Both the position numbers and the translations under genes were made by a program. A stretch of DNA of 43,821 nucleotides from Nemertoderma westbladi (Eukaryota > Xenacoelomorpha > Nemertodermatida > Nemertodermatidae), in the NCBI GenBank assembly GCA_032718475.1, contig JAUCBJ010004588.1, positions 1 to 43,821 on the forward strand. The letters are read 5' to 3'. The notes under the pieces are model-generated. The model ran no database searches. It was not told where the DNA came from and was given only the letters and a program-made list of their open reading frames with translations. This document shows, piece by piece, positions 1-9,792 of this stretch (its first letter is position 1; each line of letters opens with the position of its first letter).

Positions 1-500
1 CACACACAGAAACAAGTTGCTGCAACTTGTTTCTGTAACTTGTTTCCGAAACTTGTTTCAGCAACTTGTTGCTGGACCCCCTCACACACAGAAACTTGTT
101 GCTGCAACTTGTTTCAGCAACTTGTTGCTGGACCCCCTCACACACAGAAACTTGTTGCTGAAGAAAATAACAATTATTTCCAAATAAATAGCTAACATGT
201 CCAGTCATTTGTATATAATATCAAATCACTCAAATTATCTAATATTAGCTAGTATCAAAATGGAATGTAATAAAAGTTTTTCAAAAAGTTGCTGGGAATA
301 TAACTTCCAGCAACTTGTTGCTGGACCCCCTCACACACAGAAATAAGTTGCGGAAACAAGTTGCAGAAACTTGTTGCTGGAGTCCTCACACACAGAAACA
401 AGTTTCGGAAACAAGTTGCAGCAACAAGTTTCTGTGTGTGAGGGGGTCCAGCAACAAGTTTCAGAAACAAGTTGCAGAAACAAGTTGCTCCGTGTGAGGG
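1..500. repeat. Tandem and inverted repeat cluster (56-bp unit)
   Basis: Short words of the type gcaacttgttgctgg and gaaacaagtttc recur in both orientations, separated by the spacer ccccctcacacacag. In the first 160 bases the unit repeats directly with a 56-bp period (gcaacttgttgctgg at 61 and 117). Around 430-460 the spacer reappears as its reverse complement (gtgtgtgaggggg), so the cluster can fold into long hairpins. About 140 bases of unrelated AT-rich DNA (160-300) separate the two blocks. It abuts a retrotransposon relic at about 490. Reading frames here are artefacts of the repeat. Confidence 0.85.
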
Positions 501-750
501 GGGCCTTAATCGATTAAATGTAGCGTATAACAACACAGTGCGACGTTTATTTGGTTTTAAACGCGATGACAGTGCTAGTGGTATGCTGGTCTCTCTTGGC
601 CTTAAATCAATTGTACATATCCGACGCTTTTCACTATTTAGTTTATTTAATCGTGTTACCAACTCGCAAAATTATATTTTAATTAATACTAGCTGTATAT
701 GTTTTAACGGATCTCAGGTATACGATAGTTACCTGAGATGCCGAATTTAA
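485..750 (+). pseudogene. Non-LTR retrotransposon RT relic (C-terminal end)
   Basis: The + strand reads RLNVAYNNTVRRLF, then SASGMLV and IRRFSLFSLFNRV, and then a stop. This matches the pattern found after the reverse transcriptase domain in CR1/L2/Jockey-type non-LTR elements, where a variant of 'AYN..R.L......SA' precedes the end of the protein. Only the last 80 or so residues remain. The upstream part is replaced by the repeat cluster at 1-500, so this is a truncated relic. The family assignment rests on recalled motif shape and is moderately secure. Confidence 0.6.
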
Positions 751-1094
751 ATTAACTTGTACCCTCTCCTTTTATTGTCTTTTTTAGTATAGTTTTAATT
801 TGTAAATATAGTGTAATGTGCTCTATGGATATTTTAATATTAATATTCGGTTAAATGAGAAATAAATTAGTGAGAATAAGGGATAACCAAAGGGCAACCG
901 CAACTAAACGGTACCTTTTATAGTAAATTCAAGGCATGGAATCACACTAGAACATTCTACCACATTCCATGAGCTCACATTGGCCCAATAAATTATTAAG
1001 CACCTATGATTGGCCAAACTAATCAGTTCATTTGTTGTACGCACGTCGCCAATCATTGTACGCTTATCTAATGTTAATGAAACAGAAATAAAGT
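751..1094. other. AT-rich non-coding stretch
   Basis: No convincing coding frame, RNA gene or repeat is visible. It may hold the 3' tail of the retrotransposon relic that ends at 750. Confidence 0.5.
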
Positions 1095-1200
1095 TATACA
1101 AAAATATCAATTCACCAACCGAGATTTGAACCCTCGGCCTATCGTACGCACGACCTCGCGCACGCGCTAACTTACCGCGCGACTGGACCAAGTAGTAAAC
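1095..1200 (-). mobile_element. tRNA-like SINE head or tRNA relic
   Basis: On the - strand a pol III B box, GGTTCAAATCTC, sits in a perfect 5-bp stem (CCGAG/CTCGG), and an A-box-like stretch (gcggtaagttagcgcg) lies about 45 bases upstream. This is the layout of a tRNA or tRNA-derived SINE promoter. The expected acceptor stem does not pair, so it is not a functional tRNA. No body homologous to the other SINE copies in this window is evident. Confidence 0.55.
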
Positions 1201-2144
1201 TCGTGCCAAAATGTACTAGATATGGTAAATATATGAATTTATAACGAAACTATGAAAGCAAGGCAAATATATCGAATTTTAAAAGTTTTTTACGTAGAGC
1301 TAATGTACAAATAGCTATTTAATAGTGAAATATTTCCACAAATTTATGAAAAAATTTATTTGAAATCTGATTTTTTTTTAATTACTACTTGCTAATTTAA
1401 TCTTAAAAAATAACTAGCTACATGTTTTAGAACATTATATTTTTTATATTATTTACCGGTATGTTCTAGAATAGTTAAATAACTTTTATATGGTGTTCTA
1501 ACTACTATTGTTGCCATAGTAACAATTAATAATGTTTACAAATAATGTAGTGGCATATGGAACCGTAGCCAAAATTTACTTACTCGCTAGATTTTGTTAT
1601 TTTTAAATTGTTGTTCTAGAACATGTTTGCTGGTTTATAAAAATGTTCCAGAATTTTTTTCTGTAACCTTTTTAAGAGATCGAGAACATAGATACAGAGA
1701 AACATATATATACAGAGAGCATATAGAGAACATATAATAGCGAAAATGTTCGTGAATCATGAACAAAACATACTAATAATATAAAAAATGGCCAATATTA
1801 TATATTATACATCTTGTTACGTAATCAAGAAATTTAACAATAAAACAACAGATTGTATTGTTTATAATGTACCTTTATCTCACTTCAGTCCCTCGTTTCA
1901 ATATTTAACCCACTCACTCCGCTCGTTCTTCTAAATATTAACACTCGGAGCCGACGTGAGATTAAATGTCCTACTTTATACACAATATAATAAATAGTTA
2001 TTATTGCAGTTTAGATATTCTATAGTAAAATGTTAGCAAGAAGTGTCGAAATTTACCGTTTTAACTAATTAAAATAACGCCACAAATTGAATATCTGTTG
2101 CATAAATTGTTAATGAATGTTCAATAATTATTGTTTGTTTTTAC
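1201..2144. other. AT-rich non-coding stretch
   Basis: It is very AT-rich, with scattered copies of the palindromic word gttctagaac near 1460-1640. An RFX-like X-box is listed separately. The 3' untranslated part of the - strand exon at 2145-2560 should run leftwards into this stretch, but I see no clear AATAAA on that strand. Confidence 0.5.
1510..1523. promoter_or_regulatory. X-box-like RFX motif
   Basis: GTTGCCATAGTAAC fits the RFX consensus GTTRCC-NN-RGYAAC exactly. The site is quasi-palindromic, so it has no orientation. It lies 1.9 kb upstream of the first visible thrombospondin exon, but the promoter of that gene is not located, so any target is unknown. A chance match is possible. 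Confidence 0.3.
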
Positions 2145-2560
2145 TTAACTAAACGATACCTCATCCTCATCATTATCAAGTAATGTCTCACTGGATGCCC
2201 CATGTGCGTATCTCCGGGATTGTATTGTCTTGTGAAGAAGTGAGTCTCGCTCATTGTCCAATTGTTCATACTCTTTCTTCTGCTCCTCTTTTGGTTTTAA
2301 ATCTTTATTAATGTCCTTGATCTCTGTGCGAAGAGTGCCGGGCATTTTACCAACAGGCGGTGCAGGGGGCAATACCGGAACGATGGCAGCGGGTTTTTTT
2401 TGGTAGTGAGACAATAATGGCGATGTAGGGTTGTTGTTAGAGGATACACGAGGTGATTGCGGAATGTTAGGATCTGTTAGCCGGTGTTTGGTGGGTGATG
2501 GGTGTGGTTGCAAATGGTACAAACGAATGGGGCAGTTCGACTTATCGGCGGAGGAGACAT
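2145..2560 (-). CDS. Terminal exon, proline-rich/acidic cytoplasmic-type tail
   Basis: On the - strand an open frame runs about 138 codons to a TAA at 2147-2145. It opens with a Ser/Pro-rich segment containing a PxxP-type stretch (VLPPAPPVGK). A charged, probably helical segment follows (EIKDINKDLKPKEEQKKEYE), and then a dense acidic C-terminus (LLDNDEDEVSFS). The frame has no suitable ATG near its start. It follows a TTTATTC-rich stretch and an AG (acceptor 2561-2563), so it is best read as the last exon of a spliced gene entered in phase 1. An alternative AG a few bases upstream would bring an in-frame TAA. I do not recognise the family. The composition resembles the cytoplasmic tail of a membrane protein, which is inference. 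The rest of its gene would lie to the right on the - strand. Confidence 0.5.
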
Positions 2561-2563
2561 CTT

Positions 2564-3456
2564 ATTGTAGCTAAAGAATAAAAGCAAAAATAAATCATTA
2601 AGATCTGCAGAAAAATTTGGGGAGTCCAGTTACCTAAATAAAGACGTTATATTCCAGGAAATTGTGAATATAATCACCCAAAATATAAACATATGTGTCT
2701 TTAATTAACAAAATGATTTACCGGTTTGTAACTTTGTTACATTATGTTAACTTATGGACATTCTGAACGCTTAATTAATGGAACGAGGACGTAATCAAAG
2801 CTCTAATTAACAAATAACACACTTATTTTTATAAACACAATAAATATTTGGGAAGTCAAACTATCTCTGTTTGAAATTCCATCTGATTCCATTAAAATTT
2901 GTATCCACCATAATTTGTAAGAATATGGTGGGGTCGTGTCATTAAATTAAGACAACTTATTCCGGGTTGCGGTATAATGTAGTGTATGTGGCTTTTGTTT
3001 GTTTTCCAGGTAGAACCTGAAATGTATACTTTTGAGAAACTCAAAGTCGAAGTATTCACAAGATTTTTTCTTTTTCGAATACCTAATAGCAATAAGGGGT
3101 TTATAATTCGTTTGAACTGTGTTGAAAAATTAAAGATTTGAAAATCTTAAGAACCGCGATCGCAAAACTATAGAGTCGCTATAAAAAAACTTTACAGAAC
3201 AAAATAATTATTTATGTAATAAAATATATAAACCGTCTCGACAATACTAGTATTTTCCAATTGCTATTGTATTAAATTGTGTTTTATTTATTTGTTTATT
3301 AAATAAATATAAGTAATATATACAACAGACTGTTTGTATAAATAGTTACCGGTATTCATTTTTTTTTTGGAAAACAAGTCAGGCCACAAACATTATATTT
3401 ACGTTTACCATTTATCTATACGACGCTATCGCGTGTTTCTACTGCCTTCCGCACAG
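2564..3456. other. Non-coding, probable intron/intergenic DNA
   Basis: AT-rich sequence with no supported gene. Its right end (3431-3456) is a pyrimidine-rich splice acceptor for the + strand thrombospondin exon. Confidence 0.5.
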
Positions 3457-3666
3457 ACTGGAAACAAGCGGACGGAACGGGAAGTGGAACCACGATGACG
3501 CAATGTCTGCTGGCTGATTGGACAGAATGGTCGGAGTGTTCCAGACCCTGCGGACGGGGCCACAAGACGCGGACTAGGGAAGTGAAGTCATATACAACCT
3601 ACGGGGACTCGGGATGCCAAGACAATACTGACGAGAGAGCTGTCTGCTACATAGAACGATCTTGTG
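3457..3666 (+). CDS. Internal exon encoding a thrombospondin type 1 repeat
   Basis: The exon follows a pyrimidine-rich acceptor (ttctactgccttccgcacag) and ends before a GTTAGT donor at 3667. It is 210 bases long and is entered and left in phase 1, the symmetric 1-1 class typical of shuffled extracellular modules. The translation contains WTEWSECSRPCGRGHKTRTR, the W-x-x-W-x-x-C-x-x-x-C-x-x-G core and basic strand of a TSR. Further cysteines (GCQDN, AVCYIERSC) complete a six-Cys domain. The WxxW is a likely C-mannosylation site. The next exon in the same phase encodes a second TSR. Tandem TSRs at the end of a protein recall spondins and related matrix or guidance proteins, but the upstream exons are not visible, so no gene name is given. 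Confidence 0.85.
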
Positions 3667-4462
3667 GTTAGTTAGATGATAACTACATGGCTAGTTAGAG
3701 AGCTGAGCCTATATTAAAGGCCTATTAGCAATAAAGCATTAAGTGAATAATAAATATATTGTAATTCACTTATTTAATTGACTTAAATAATTTACTATAT
3801 CTCCGACTTTTTTGCCTCAATGCCTATTTTTTTGCTGAATAGCGACTGTCGCTAAAAAGCAACGATTCCTGCTGACATCTGATTGGATGAAGTGCTTTCT
3901 GTCTAATCTCGAGAAATCTGCCAATAAGATGTCGAATATGGACTTCACGACATTGTGAAACTATAATATTAAATTTTATTCTGGGAGGTTTTTGCTTAAA
4001 AAACGGCAGCGAATTTTAGAGGTTAATATACCTTTTCCAGATGAATATACTTTAATTATTGTCTGTTCGAGAACGGAATATACGGATATAATACCTGAAG
4101 CAAATTAATCTGTATAACAACTGAGGCCGTAGGCCTCAGTTGTTATACATGATTTAGTTGCCGAATTGTTTTACTAGTTCTAGGACGCCTTGGTTAGATA
4201 GAATAAAAAGAAAAATCTCAGCTATGTCATAATATCTGGCTTATAATTTTTTTATTATTTTCAAAATGGTTCACGAATAATTATCATTTAAATATGAAAT
4301 AAAGTTTAATTTGTTGGTGATTTACAATTCTAACTTCCATTTTAATCACAAATGTGTGTTGTATATTTATTGTTAAGTTATACAATTGGTAGTAATTTTA
4401 TTCTATTGATATTGACTTTCACAATATTATTATTAATATTGATTGTGTTTCTGTTCGTACAG
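3667..4462 (+). other. Intron between two TSR exons
   Basis: Donor GTTAGT at 3667 and acceptor cgtacag ending at 4462 bound 796 bases of AT-rich DNA. The intron contains the perfect hairpin at 4112-4148. A long hydrophobic + frame crossing its 3' end is an out-of-frame artefact. Confidence 0.7.
4112..4148. repeat. Perfect 17-bp hairpin with 3-base loop
   Basis: gtataacaactgaggcc is followed by gta and then its exact reverse complement. It lies in the TSR-gene intron, away from both splice sites. It could be the centre of a decayed foldback element or an intronic RNA hairpin. Nothing else defines it. Confidence 0.9.
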
Positions 4463-4638
4463 CTCAGGATTGCGTTTTGGGGCCGTGGGCGGAGTGGAGT
4501 AAATGTAGCAAAGATTGTGGCCGAGGTGTTAGTAAGAGACGCCGAAGCAGGTTGCAGAAACCGCGACATGGTGGGAAACAATGTGACACCAGAATGGAGA
4601 AGCGCCTTTGTCATCTGAAAGAGTGCAGTTACTATTGA
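4463..4638 (+). CDS. Terminal exon encoding a second thrombospondin type 1 repeat
   Basis: The acceptor tgtttctgttcgtacag is followed by two bases that complete a phase-1 codon, matching the donor of the previous exon. The frame reads DCVLGPWAEWSKCSKDCGRG, then a basic strand (SKRRRSR) and cysteines at KQCDT, RLCHL and KECSYY, and stops at TGA 4636-4638. This is a complete TSR with the six expected cysteines and a WxxW motif, and the protein ends four residues after its last cysteine. TSRs bind glycosaminoglycans and receptors in the extracellular matrix, and the basic cluster here fits that role. The paired exons therefore form the C-terminus of a secreted, perhaps spondin-like, protein. The identity of the upstream domains is unknown. 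Confidence 0.85.
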
Positions 4639-4717
4639 AACGCCTTCGTCGTGTGCATGGGTTCAGTTACTGATAATATAATATTATGTCAAACAGATGA
4701 TTTACCTGAGTGCAGTT

Positions 4718-4723
4718 ATTAAA
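4718..4723 (+). terminator. Probable poly(A) signal of the TSR gene
   Basis: ATTAAA lies 80 bases after the stop codon and is followed by a GT/T-rich stretch (ttagtgttgttattta), the usual layout of a metazoan cleavage site. This predicts a short 3' UTR ending at about 4740. Confidence 0.5.
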
Positions 4724-4741
4724 CTTAGTGTTGTTATTTAT

Positions 4742-5214
4742 ATTATTGAACTCGGGCTACTTTATTAATGCTTAACATTAGACGGACATTTAAGAATTAA
4801 AATTTTAAATTCCACTGTCAACGAATAATTTAATTTGATAGTTGAAATTTGAATTTAAAAAGTTTATATTAAATAGGATAGATACAGCTCTATATCATCT
4901 TTAAGTATTACTATTATTTATCTATCGATTTAAACATTAAACTATAACCTCAAAAGATTCAAGAGAAGGCATATTTCGCTCTTGATTCATTGAACATTAT
5001 ATTTATTCTGCATTTATTTCTGTTCATCTCTTAGAATAGATTGTTGATGTTATCTGTTGCGTGGGTTGACAAATATATTATTACTATAATGTGACTTTAA
5101 ATACAATTTATGTGCATTAAAATTTCTTAACTATATTACAATATATGTATTGTAATTAAAGAAATTAATTAATGTTTATTCTACTAATCCATTATAACAA
5201 GCAAGATCAGGATG
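4742..5214. other. AT-rich intergenic stretch
   Basis: No supported gene or element is seen between the predicted end of the TSR gene and the SINE copy. Confidence 0.5.
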
Positions 5215-5485
5215 CCTTTGAGGTTCACTCCATTACTTTGAATTCTTATCTCTGACTCCAAAAGTCGTGGGTTCCAGCCCCGCAGTGGGTCTGATAGTGT
5301 GCATTTCGTCAAGAATTATTTAAAAGTACTAATCAGGGCGCATCTTAGTCGCGCACCCTTAAATGGTCTCACTCTAAATGTGTACCAGATACCTCAGGGA
5401 AGAATAGATCTGGGGGACCGAACTGAAATATGTCGCCAGACTCTTTGCGCAACCACTGACCGAATGGCAAAACTTTAATTTTAAT
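5215..5485 (+). mobile_element. tRNA-derived SINE, copy 1
   Basis: The B-box-like GTGGGTTCCAGCCCC near 5270 is followed by a body of about 200 bp ending in a T/A-rich tail (ctttaattttaatttt). The body matches 33065-32812 on the opposite strand over its length. Shared stretches include ttgaattc, atctct, gtcgtgggttc, the block around ccttaaatggt and the block tctgggggacc, with a similar end (ggcaaaac/ggcagaaaa). Two copies in opposite orientations with a pol III head support a real SINE family. The copies are clearly diverged, so both are old. Confidence 0.75.
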
Positions 5486-5713
5486 TTTACTCTTCAAACA
5501 GACTTCTAAAATCAGACAAAATGGCCATTTATAATATTCAATCATATTTACAGAATTTCCTTACTTGGCATACCTTATTCTGTTAACCTTATTATTGTGT
5601 GTACACCTACGATAATGCTATTTAATAATTATTTACCTCATCCATGACCCGTAATGTAGTGTAATTTTTGCATGGAGGACAACCTCACTGTTAGTGTCCT
5701 GACAGATATTACG

Positions 5714-5988
5714 CACTGCTCAGGGGTGTGTACAAAACAAAGACCAAAGACGCAATTAAGTAACCTGCTTAATTTTGTAACATGTGTTAACTTTTGTCTA
5801 TTGATTGTTCAATTTCTATTGATTGTTTTGTTTCCCCCAACACGCCTCTGTACCCTGCTCATTTCCTAACCTGCTCCTTTAAATGGCAATGGGACCTAAC
5901 GCTCTTTGTGACCTAACACGATTTTACCTCTTTGTTCTGTACAGTGGGCATTTGGTCTTTGTTTTGTACTCACCCCACTACTCAGTGT
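5714..5988. mobile_element. MITE-like element with about 30-bp terminal inverted repeats
   Basis: The left end (caggggtgtgtacaaaac, then aaagaccaaa) is mirrored at the right end, where gtttgg-type sequence followed by ttttgtactcaccccac is its imperfect reverse complement. The interior of about 200 bp has no coding capacity. The CAGGGGTG start resembles hAT-type termini, but I cannot identify a clean 8-bp target duplication, so the superfamily is open. Confidence 0.55.
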
Positions 5989-6394
5989 TGAAATAGTATT
6001 CCTTTACTTCCAAATAAGAGGAAAAATATCCCAACTCTTTCAGAACCAAACAAAGGCACTACTGGAAGCACCAACTGCCAAGGTAACGCAGAATCTCGAG
6101 CTGATCGCTTGGCTGATTGCAAGGTTAATATTGATCGAGTACTGCATGTTTACTTAACTATACATCACGTGTTTTCCACAGTGATCAAAGACCCCACCCC
6201 ACAGGCGATACCCACACACATTTTCTGAGAAACTGCTGCAACTTCTCTTGAAACAAATAAAGACTGTGGTATGGTGTGGATGACGTACTTTCTGAGTTTT
6301 TCTTATTTATAATAGATTCCATTTTCCAACCGCGCAAAGATCTCACAAGAAACTAGTTATTTTCGCCAAGATAGGTATCCTAAGACTGTATGCG
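5989..6394. other. Unassigned stretch
   Basis: No convincing gene is seen. The last 40 bases may already belong to the RT relic that follows. Confidence 0.4.
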
Positions 6395-6632
6395 TATGGG
6401 TTATATCGTGGACTCAATCTGGTTTCTATTGCAGCTAAACTACTCCACAGAATAATGTTGAACCGTTTAATGGATCGTTTTGAATGGAACAAAAATGGTA
6501 CCCTGGAGCACATTTTTGTACTTCGACGGTTGATTAGAACATTGTATATAAGACAAGGGAGTCAGTTATCTGTACCCATCATCTTTGTAGACTTCTTCAA
6601 GGCCTTCGATTATGTCTCCTGTAAATGTTCAT
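6395..6632 (+). pseudogene. RTE-type reverse transcriptase fragment
   Basis: The + strand reads YRGLNLVSIAAKLLHRIMLN, then LEHIFVLRRLIRTL, and then PIIFVDFFKAFDYVS. These match the consecutive RT blocks of the RTE copies elsewhere in the window (YRGISLISIAAKLYNRILLN and FFKAFDSVS). Only RT motifs up to motif A are present, with no 5' or 3' end of the element. It is an old, short fragment more diverged than the other RTE copies, so it may be a separate subfamily. Confidence 0.7.
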
Positions 6633-7851
6633 AGGCCAAGATCCTGGCTGAAACAGTCTCCGTCAATGTGTTCAGTTGTTTGATGGCCTGGTTGATCAAG
6701 TAGAAGACTATCATCTATTCGTTGTGCAATCTTGATAGCGTCTGAGAATTGACAAAGCCCAACTGCACTACCCTGCAGGGACTTGCTGGCCATTGTCACC
6801 GTAGATCAGCCTGTGCACTATATTGTTTTAAGACAGCCGCAGGAGAGAGGAAACGTAGTTATCAGCCATTGTCCTTCGTGAAAGTCACTGGCCTTAATAA
6901 GGTCGATGACTGTGGACTCGAGAACTTTGACTGTTTTGTGTTGGGAGGCCGGTCAGCGAAGCATCCTAGTGCCTAGTGATGTAACCAATGATGTACACCA
7001 TGTACTGAAATATAGCGTCGTTATATAGCCCCCCCCCCCCTCCCCCACTTTATATTGTTCTACAAATCTTAATGAGATTTCATGAATTTGAAATAGAGTT
7101 TGTTTCATCTTCCTCCCCCTTAATGGTTGAGTCAGAATTGGTATTTTTGCTTTCATTCTTTAGCTAAAAGCGTTTAATAAAAGTATCATAAGCGATATTG
7201 CTACAGTCGTACTGTAATTATTTCAACCTTGTAGTGATTTGTTGGTACTAGTGGAAAGCTGGCCGTGCCATGCAAGGATTCCAAATATTTTACATAACAA
7301 TATTTGAATTTGGTTGGGAACTACAGTAGCTGAGTTATGGGCATTCAAAAGTAACATCAGTAGCATTTCCTTCCGCTGCTGTAATAAATATACAAAATTC
7401 TGGAATATTTTGTTAGTCTATCTTAAGGTAAACTAATCATGCCACTAGGCCCCTCACTTAGAGTAGTGGGTCAAAGGTCCGAAAGTGTCCATCAGGGGCG
7501 ACGTACTATGACATATGGAGTCCCGCATATTGCTTTGTTTATAATGACGCGTCCCTGGAACAAGCTACTTTCCCGCAATATACTTATTCGGACCTTCGCC
7601 GCAATCCTGGAATCGTCACTTAAGAAATTATGGCATTATAATTCGGAATCAGTGATTTCCCATTATCTACATAATAGTGAGAAAAAATGTTTCAAAATTC
7701 GTATTGACCTTCCATGAAAATTCATAATGCTAATGAACACTATATTTTTGCTTAAATAAATCACGCAGAATGTTTACTATTTTATAATCACAAACAAAAG
7801 GTAATAACTGTAAAATTGTAAGTACAATGTAGATGATTTTTTGAAAGCTTC
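6633..7851. other. Unassigned stretch with a poly-C tract
   Basis: A poly-C tract lies near 7028-7045. Two modest open frames (6749-6976 and 7439-7717 on +) show no recognisable features. The 3' UTR of the - strand transmembrane exon should lie within 7851-7100, but no canonical poly(A) signal stands out. Confidence 0.4.
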
Positions 7852-8093
7852 TCAATGTTTTGGTTCGCCCCGCCATAGTGGCTTATCCTGTCTACGGACG
7901 TTCATTTGTGATGCTGGAACTGTATCTGTAATGGTTAGTTGTTGATCCGAGACATGTTTGCGATGTTTCTTGATGAATGCATGAATAACGAATATTGCTA
8001 CGGTTCCAAACAGGACAACAGCCCACATACCAAAGCCAATTTGTCCACAAACAGTTGTTAGTTGATACCAAGCAGGGGTTGTTGTTGTACTTT
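7852..8093 (-). CDS. Terminal exon: transmembrane helix and short basic tail
   Basis: On the - strand an acceptor (atatttcag, with a branch-like TAATAAC about 20 bases upstream) is followed by two bases completing a codon and then 79 codons to TGA 7854-7852. The peptide has a Thr-rich stalk (STTTTPAWYQLT), one Cys and a hydrophobic span (FGMWAVVLFGTVAIFVIHAF). A basic stop-transfer cluster (IKKHRKH) and a polar tail of about 35 residues follow. This is the layout of the C-terminal exon of a type I membrane protein. Its phase-1 entry fits the donor at 21837 of the signal-peptide exon (21837-22386), the only - strand candidate found in the window. The joining is inference, and further exons could lie between. 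Confidence 0.65.
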
Positions 8094-8257
8094 CTGAAAT
8101 ATTTATGAACGGTTATTACATGAAGTACCAGTACTGGGTATTTAGGACTAATATTATGACTTTCCAGGTCTTTATATAAAATAAAATAGTATTTACAGAC
8201 ATTCCTTAGACATTTACTATAATTTTGGATGGGCACAGCTTAACAATTTCAGCAATT

Positions 8258-8345
8258 ATTACGTGCTAGTGAGATCGACTGCCCAACTGGAATGTTAGGT
8301 CCCCTGTTCGATCCCACCTGGATATCATTGCCAAATTTGCTAAAC
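8258..8345 (+). mobile_element. tRNA-like SINE head or relic
   Basis: The + strand contains CTGTTCGATCCC, close to the pol III B box, preceded by an A-box-like tagtgagatcgactgccc about 45 bases upstream. It resembles a decayed tRNA-derived SINE promoter. No paired acceptor stem and no recognisable body follow. Confidence 0.4.
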
Positions 8346-8694
8346 TATTCCTAACGAAAATTATAATAACATGAAACAACCCACCCAAAATACCAATAAT
8401 AATTATTACACCTTTACAACTGGTTCTCTCAATTTCTAATTCATGCATAATACATTATATACAGCACATCCACATGTTCGAAATACTTTTTTTAATTTGT
8501 TTGCTTAAACTTCAGAGGTAGATCCACACACATTTAAAGTCCTGTAGCAGTAGGGTGTCCTTCCGGTTTTACAATACATATGTAAATTACAATAATTATC
8601 AATTCTTTGGACTTCATTACACAGTATAATTATTATAATAATAATATATATTTCATCCTTAGTCCTGTTTAATTACTTAATAAAATAATAATAT
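8346..8694. other. AT-rich non-coding stretch
   Basis: I see no gene or clear repeat apart from short AT runs. Confidence 0.4.
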
Positions 8695-9324
8695 ATATTT
8701 ATATTTATATGGCGCCTTTCGGGCATATTTCAAGGCGCTTAAAAATGTACCTAATATAAACTATATTAAATATAAGACAATTTAATAATGAACCTAATTA
8801 AAATGATGTTAAATATAAGACAAGTTAAAAAATAAACCTAATTAAAACTATATTAAAAAAAATAATATTAAAAACAGTCATCAATATTCCAATTTAAAAA
8901 GGTGGGTCTTAAGTCTAGCTTTAAAAGGTTTAGCGTTCCAACCCCCCGCATGTCTCGTAGGAGGGAGTTCCAAATAATTGGTGCAGCAACCGAGAAGGAT
9001 CGTCTCCCATATTTGTGTAAGCAGGGACAACCAGTAAATATTGTTCTGCCGATCGTAGTACGCGTGCAGGTTCATAGGGGGTTAATTTATGACGTAATCA
9101 ATCAGGTTTTCTTCCATGTAAACATTTATACGTCAGCGTGGCGATCTTGTAATCTATCCTACGTTTTTCCGGCAGCCAGTGCAATCGCTATAATACTGGA
9201 GTGACGTGGTCCCTATCGTGATGCCTCTAGCAGTCGCACCACAGAGCCGGCAGCCAGTGCAATCGCTATAATACTGGAGTGACGTGGTCCCTATCTTAAT
9301 GCCTCTAGCAGTCGCGCCACAGAG
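8695..9324. repeat. Interspersed repeat of unknown class
   Basis: The stretch starts with an AT-rich region carrying ggcgcctttcgggcatatttc and then a partly repeated aaacctaattaaaactatattaaa pattern. A GC-richer part follows that has open frames on both strands. One + frame contains MSRRREFQIIGAATEKDRLP, which I associate loosely with a common dispersed repeat of marine invertebrate genomes. No host gene function is supported. The class cannot be set without a repeat-library search. Confidence 0.45.
9169..9324. repeat. 78-bp tandem duplication
   Basis: 9169-9246 and 9247-9324 are two adjacent copies of a 78-bp unit that starts ccggcagccagtgcaatcgc. They differ at only about three positions, so the duplication is recent relative to the decay of the repeat that holds it. 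Confidence 0.9.
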
Positions 9325-9607
9325 TTCTGAACATACTGTAATTTGTTATTCAATTTTACTGGTAGTCAATAACTCTTTTCGATTATTTTCGATACATTTC
9401 GAAAGTGGTAGAATGCATCCCGCACTGTTGCGGATATTTGTTTTGAATTACGCGCTGTATTACTGCTCCTGATTAAGTCATTTCCAATGTGTACGCTAGG
9501 GGGTGCAAGCTGAACACCCAAATCGCCTTTGATGGCCTTTTCTCCAATCTCGTCCGTGTTACACACATTGTGCAATCACCTCAACAGCTGTGGATGAACT
9601 CAGGGGT

Positions 9608-9792
9608 TTAAATGCTATATATAAATGCGGTGCTATATTTAAAAGCTATATTTATATGCTACTGTATTTCAAAATGCTACTGTATATCTAAATGCTATAT
9701 TTAAAAATGCAGTGCTATATTTAAATGCTATATTTATGTGCTACTGTATATCAAAATGCTACTGTATATCTAAATGCTATATTTAAATATGC
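9608..9792. repeat. AT-rich tandem repeat, about 82-85-bp unit
   Basis: Roughly two copies of a unit built from variants of tgctatatttaaa and tgctactgtatatc. The word tgctat recurs throughout. It lies against the truncated end of the L2-like relic that follows. Confidence 0.8.

Noticed and set aside
1095-1200. Functional tRNA gene on the - strand
   Set aside because: The B box and T-stem are good, but no acceptor stem pairs and the A-box region is irregular.
2892-3092. - strand ORF as an upstream exon of the 2145-2560 gene
   Set aside because: No splice sites in compatible phase and no sequence features.
4352-4618. Small hydrophobic membrane protein on +
   Set aside because: Its hydrophobic part is AT-rich intron sequence, and its C-terminal part is the TSR exon in the wrong frame.
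6749-6976. 75-codon + ORF
   Set aside because: No motif, weak composition and retroelement debris beside it. It is not supported as a gene.
8881-9204. Overlapping + and - ORFs as host genes
   Set aside because: Both lie in what looks like an interspersed repeat. Neither has start, splice or domain evidence.
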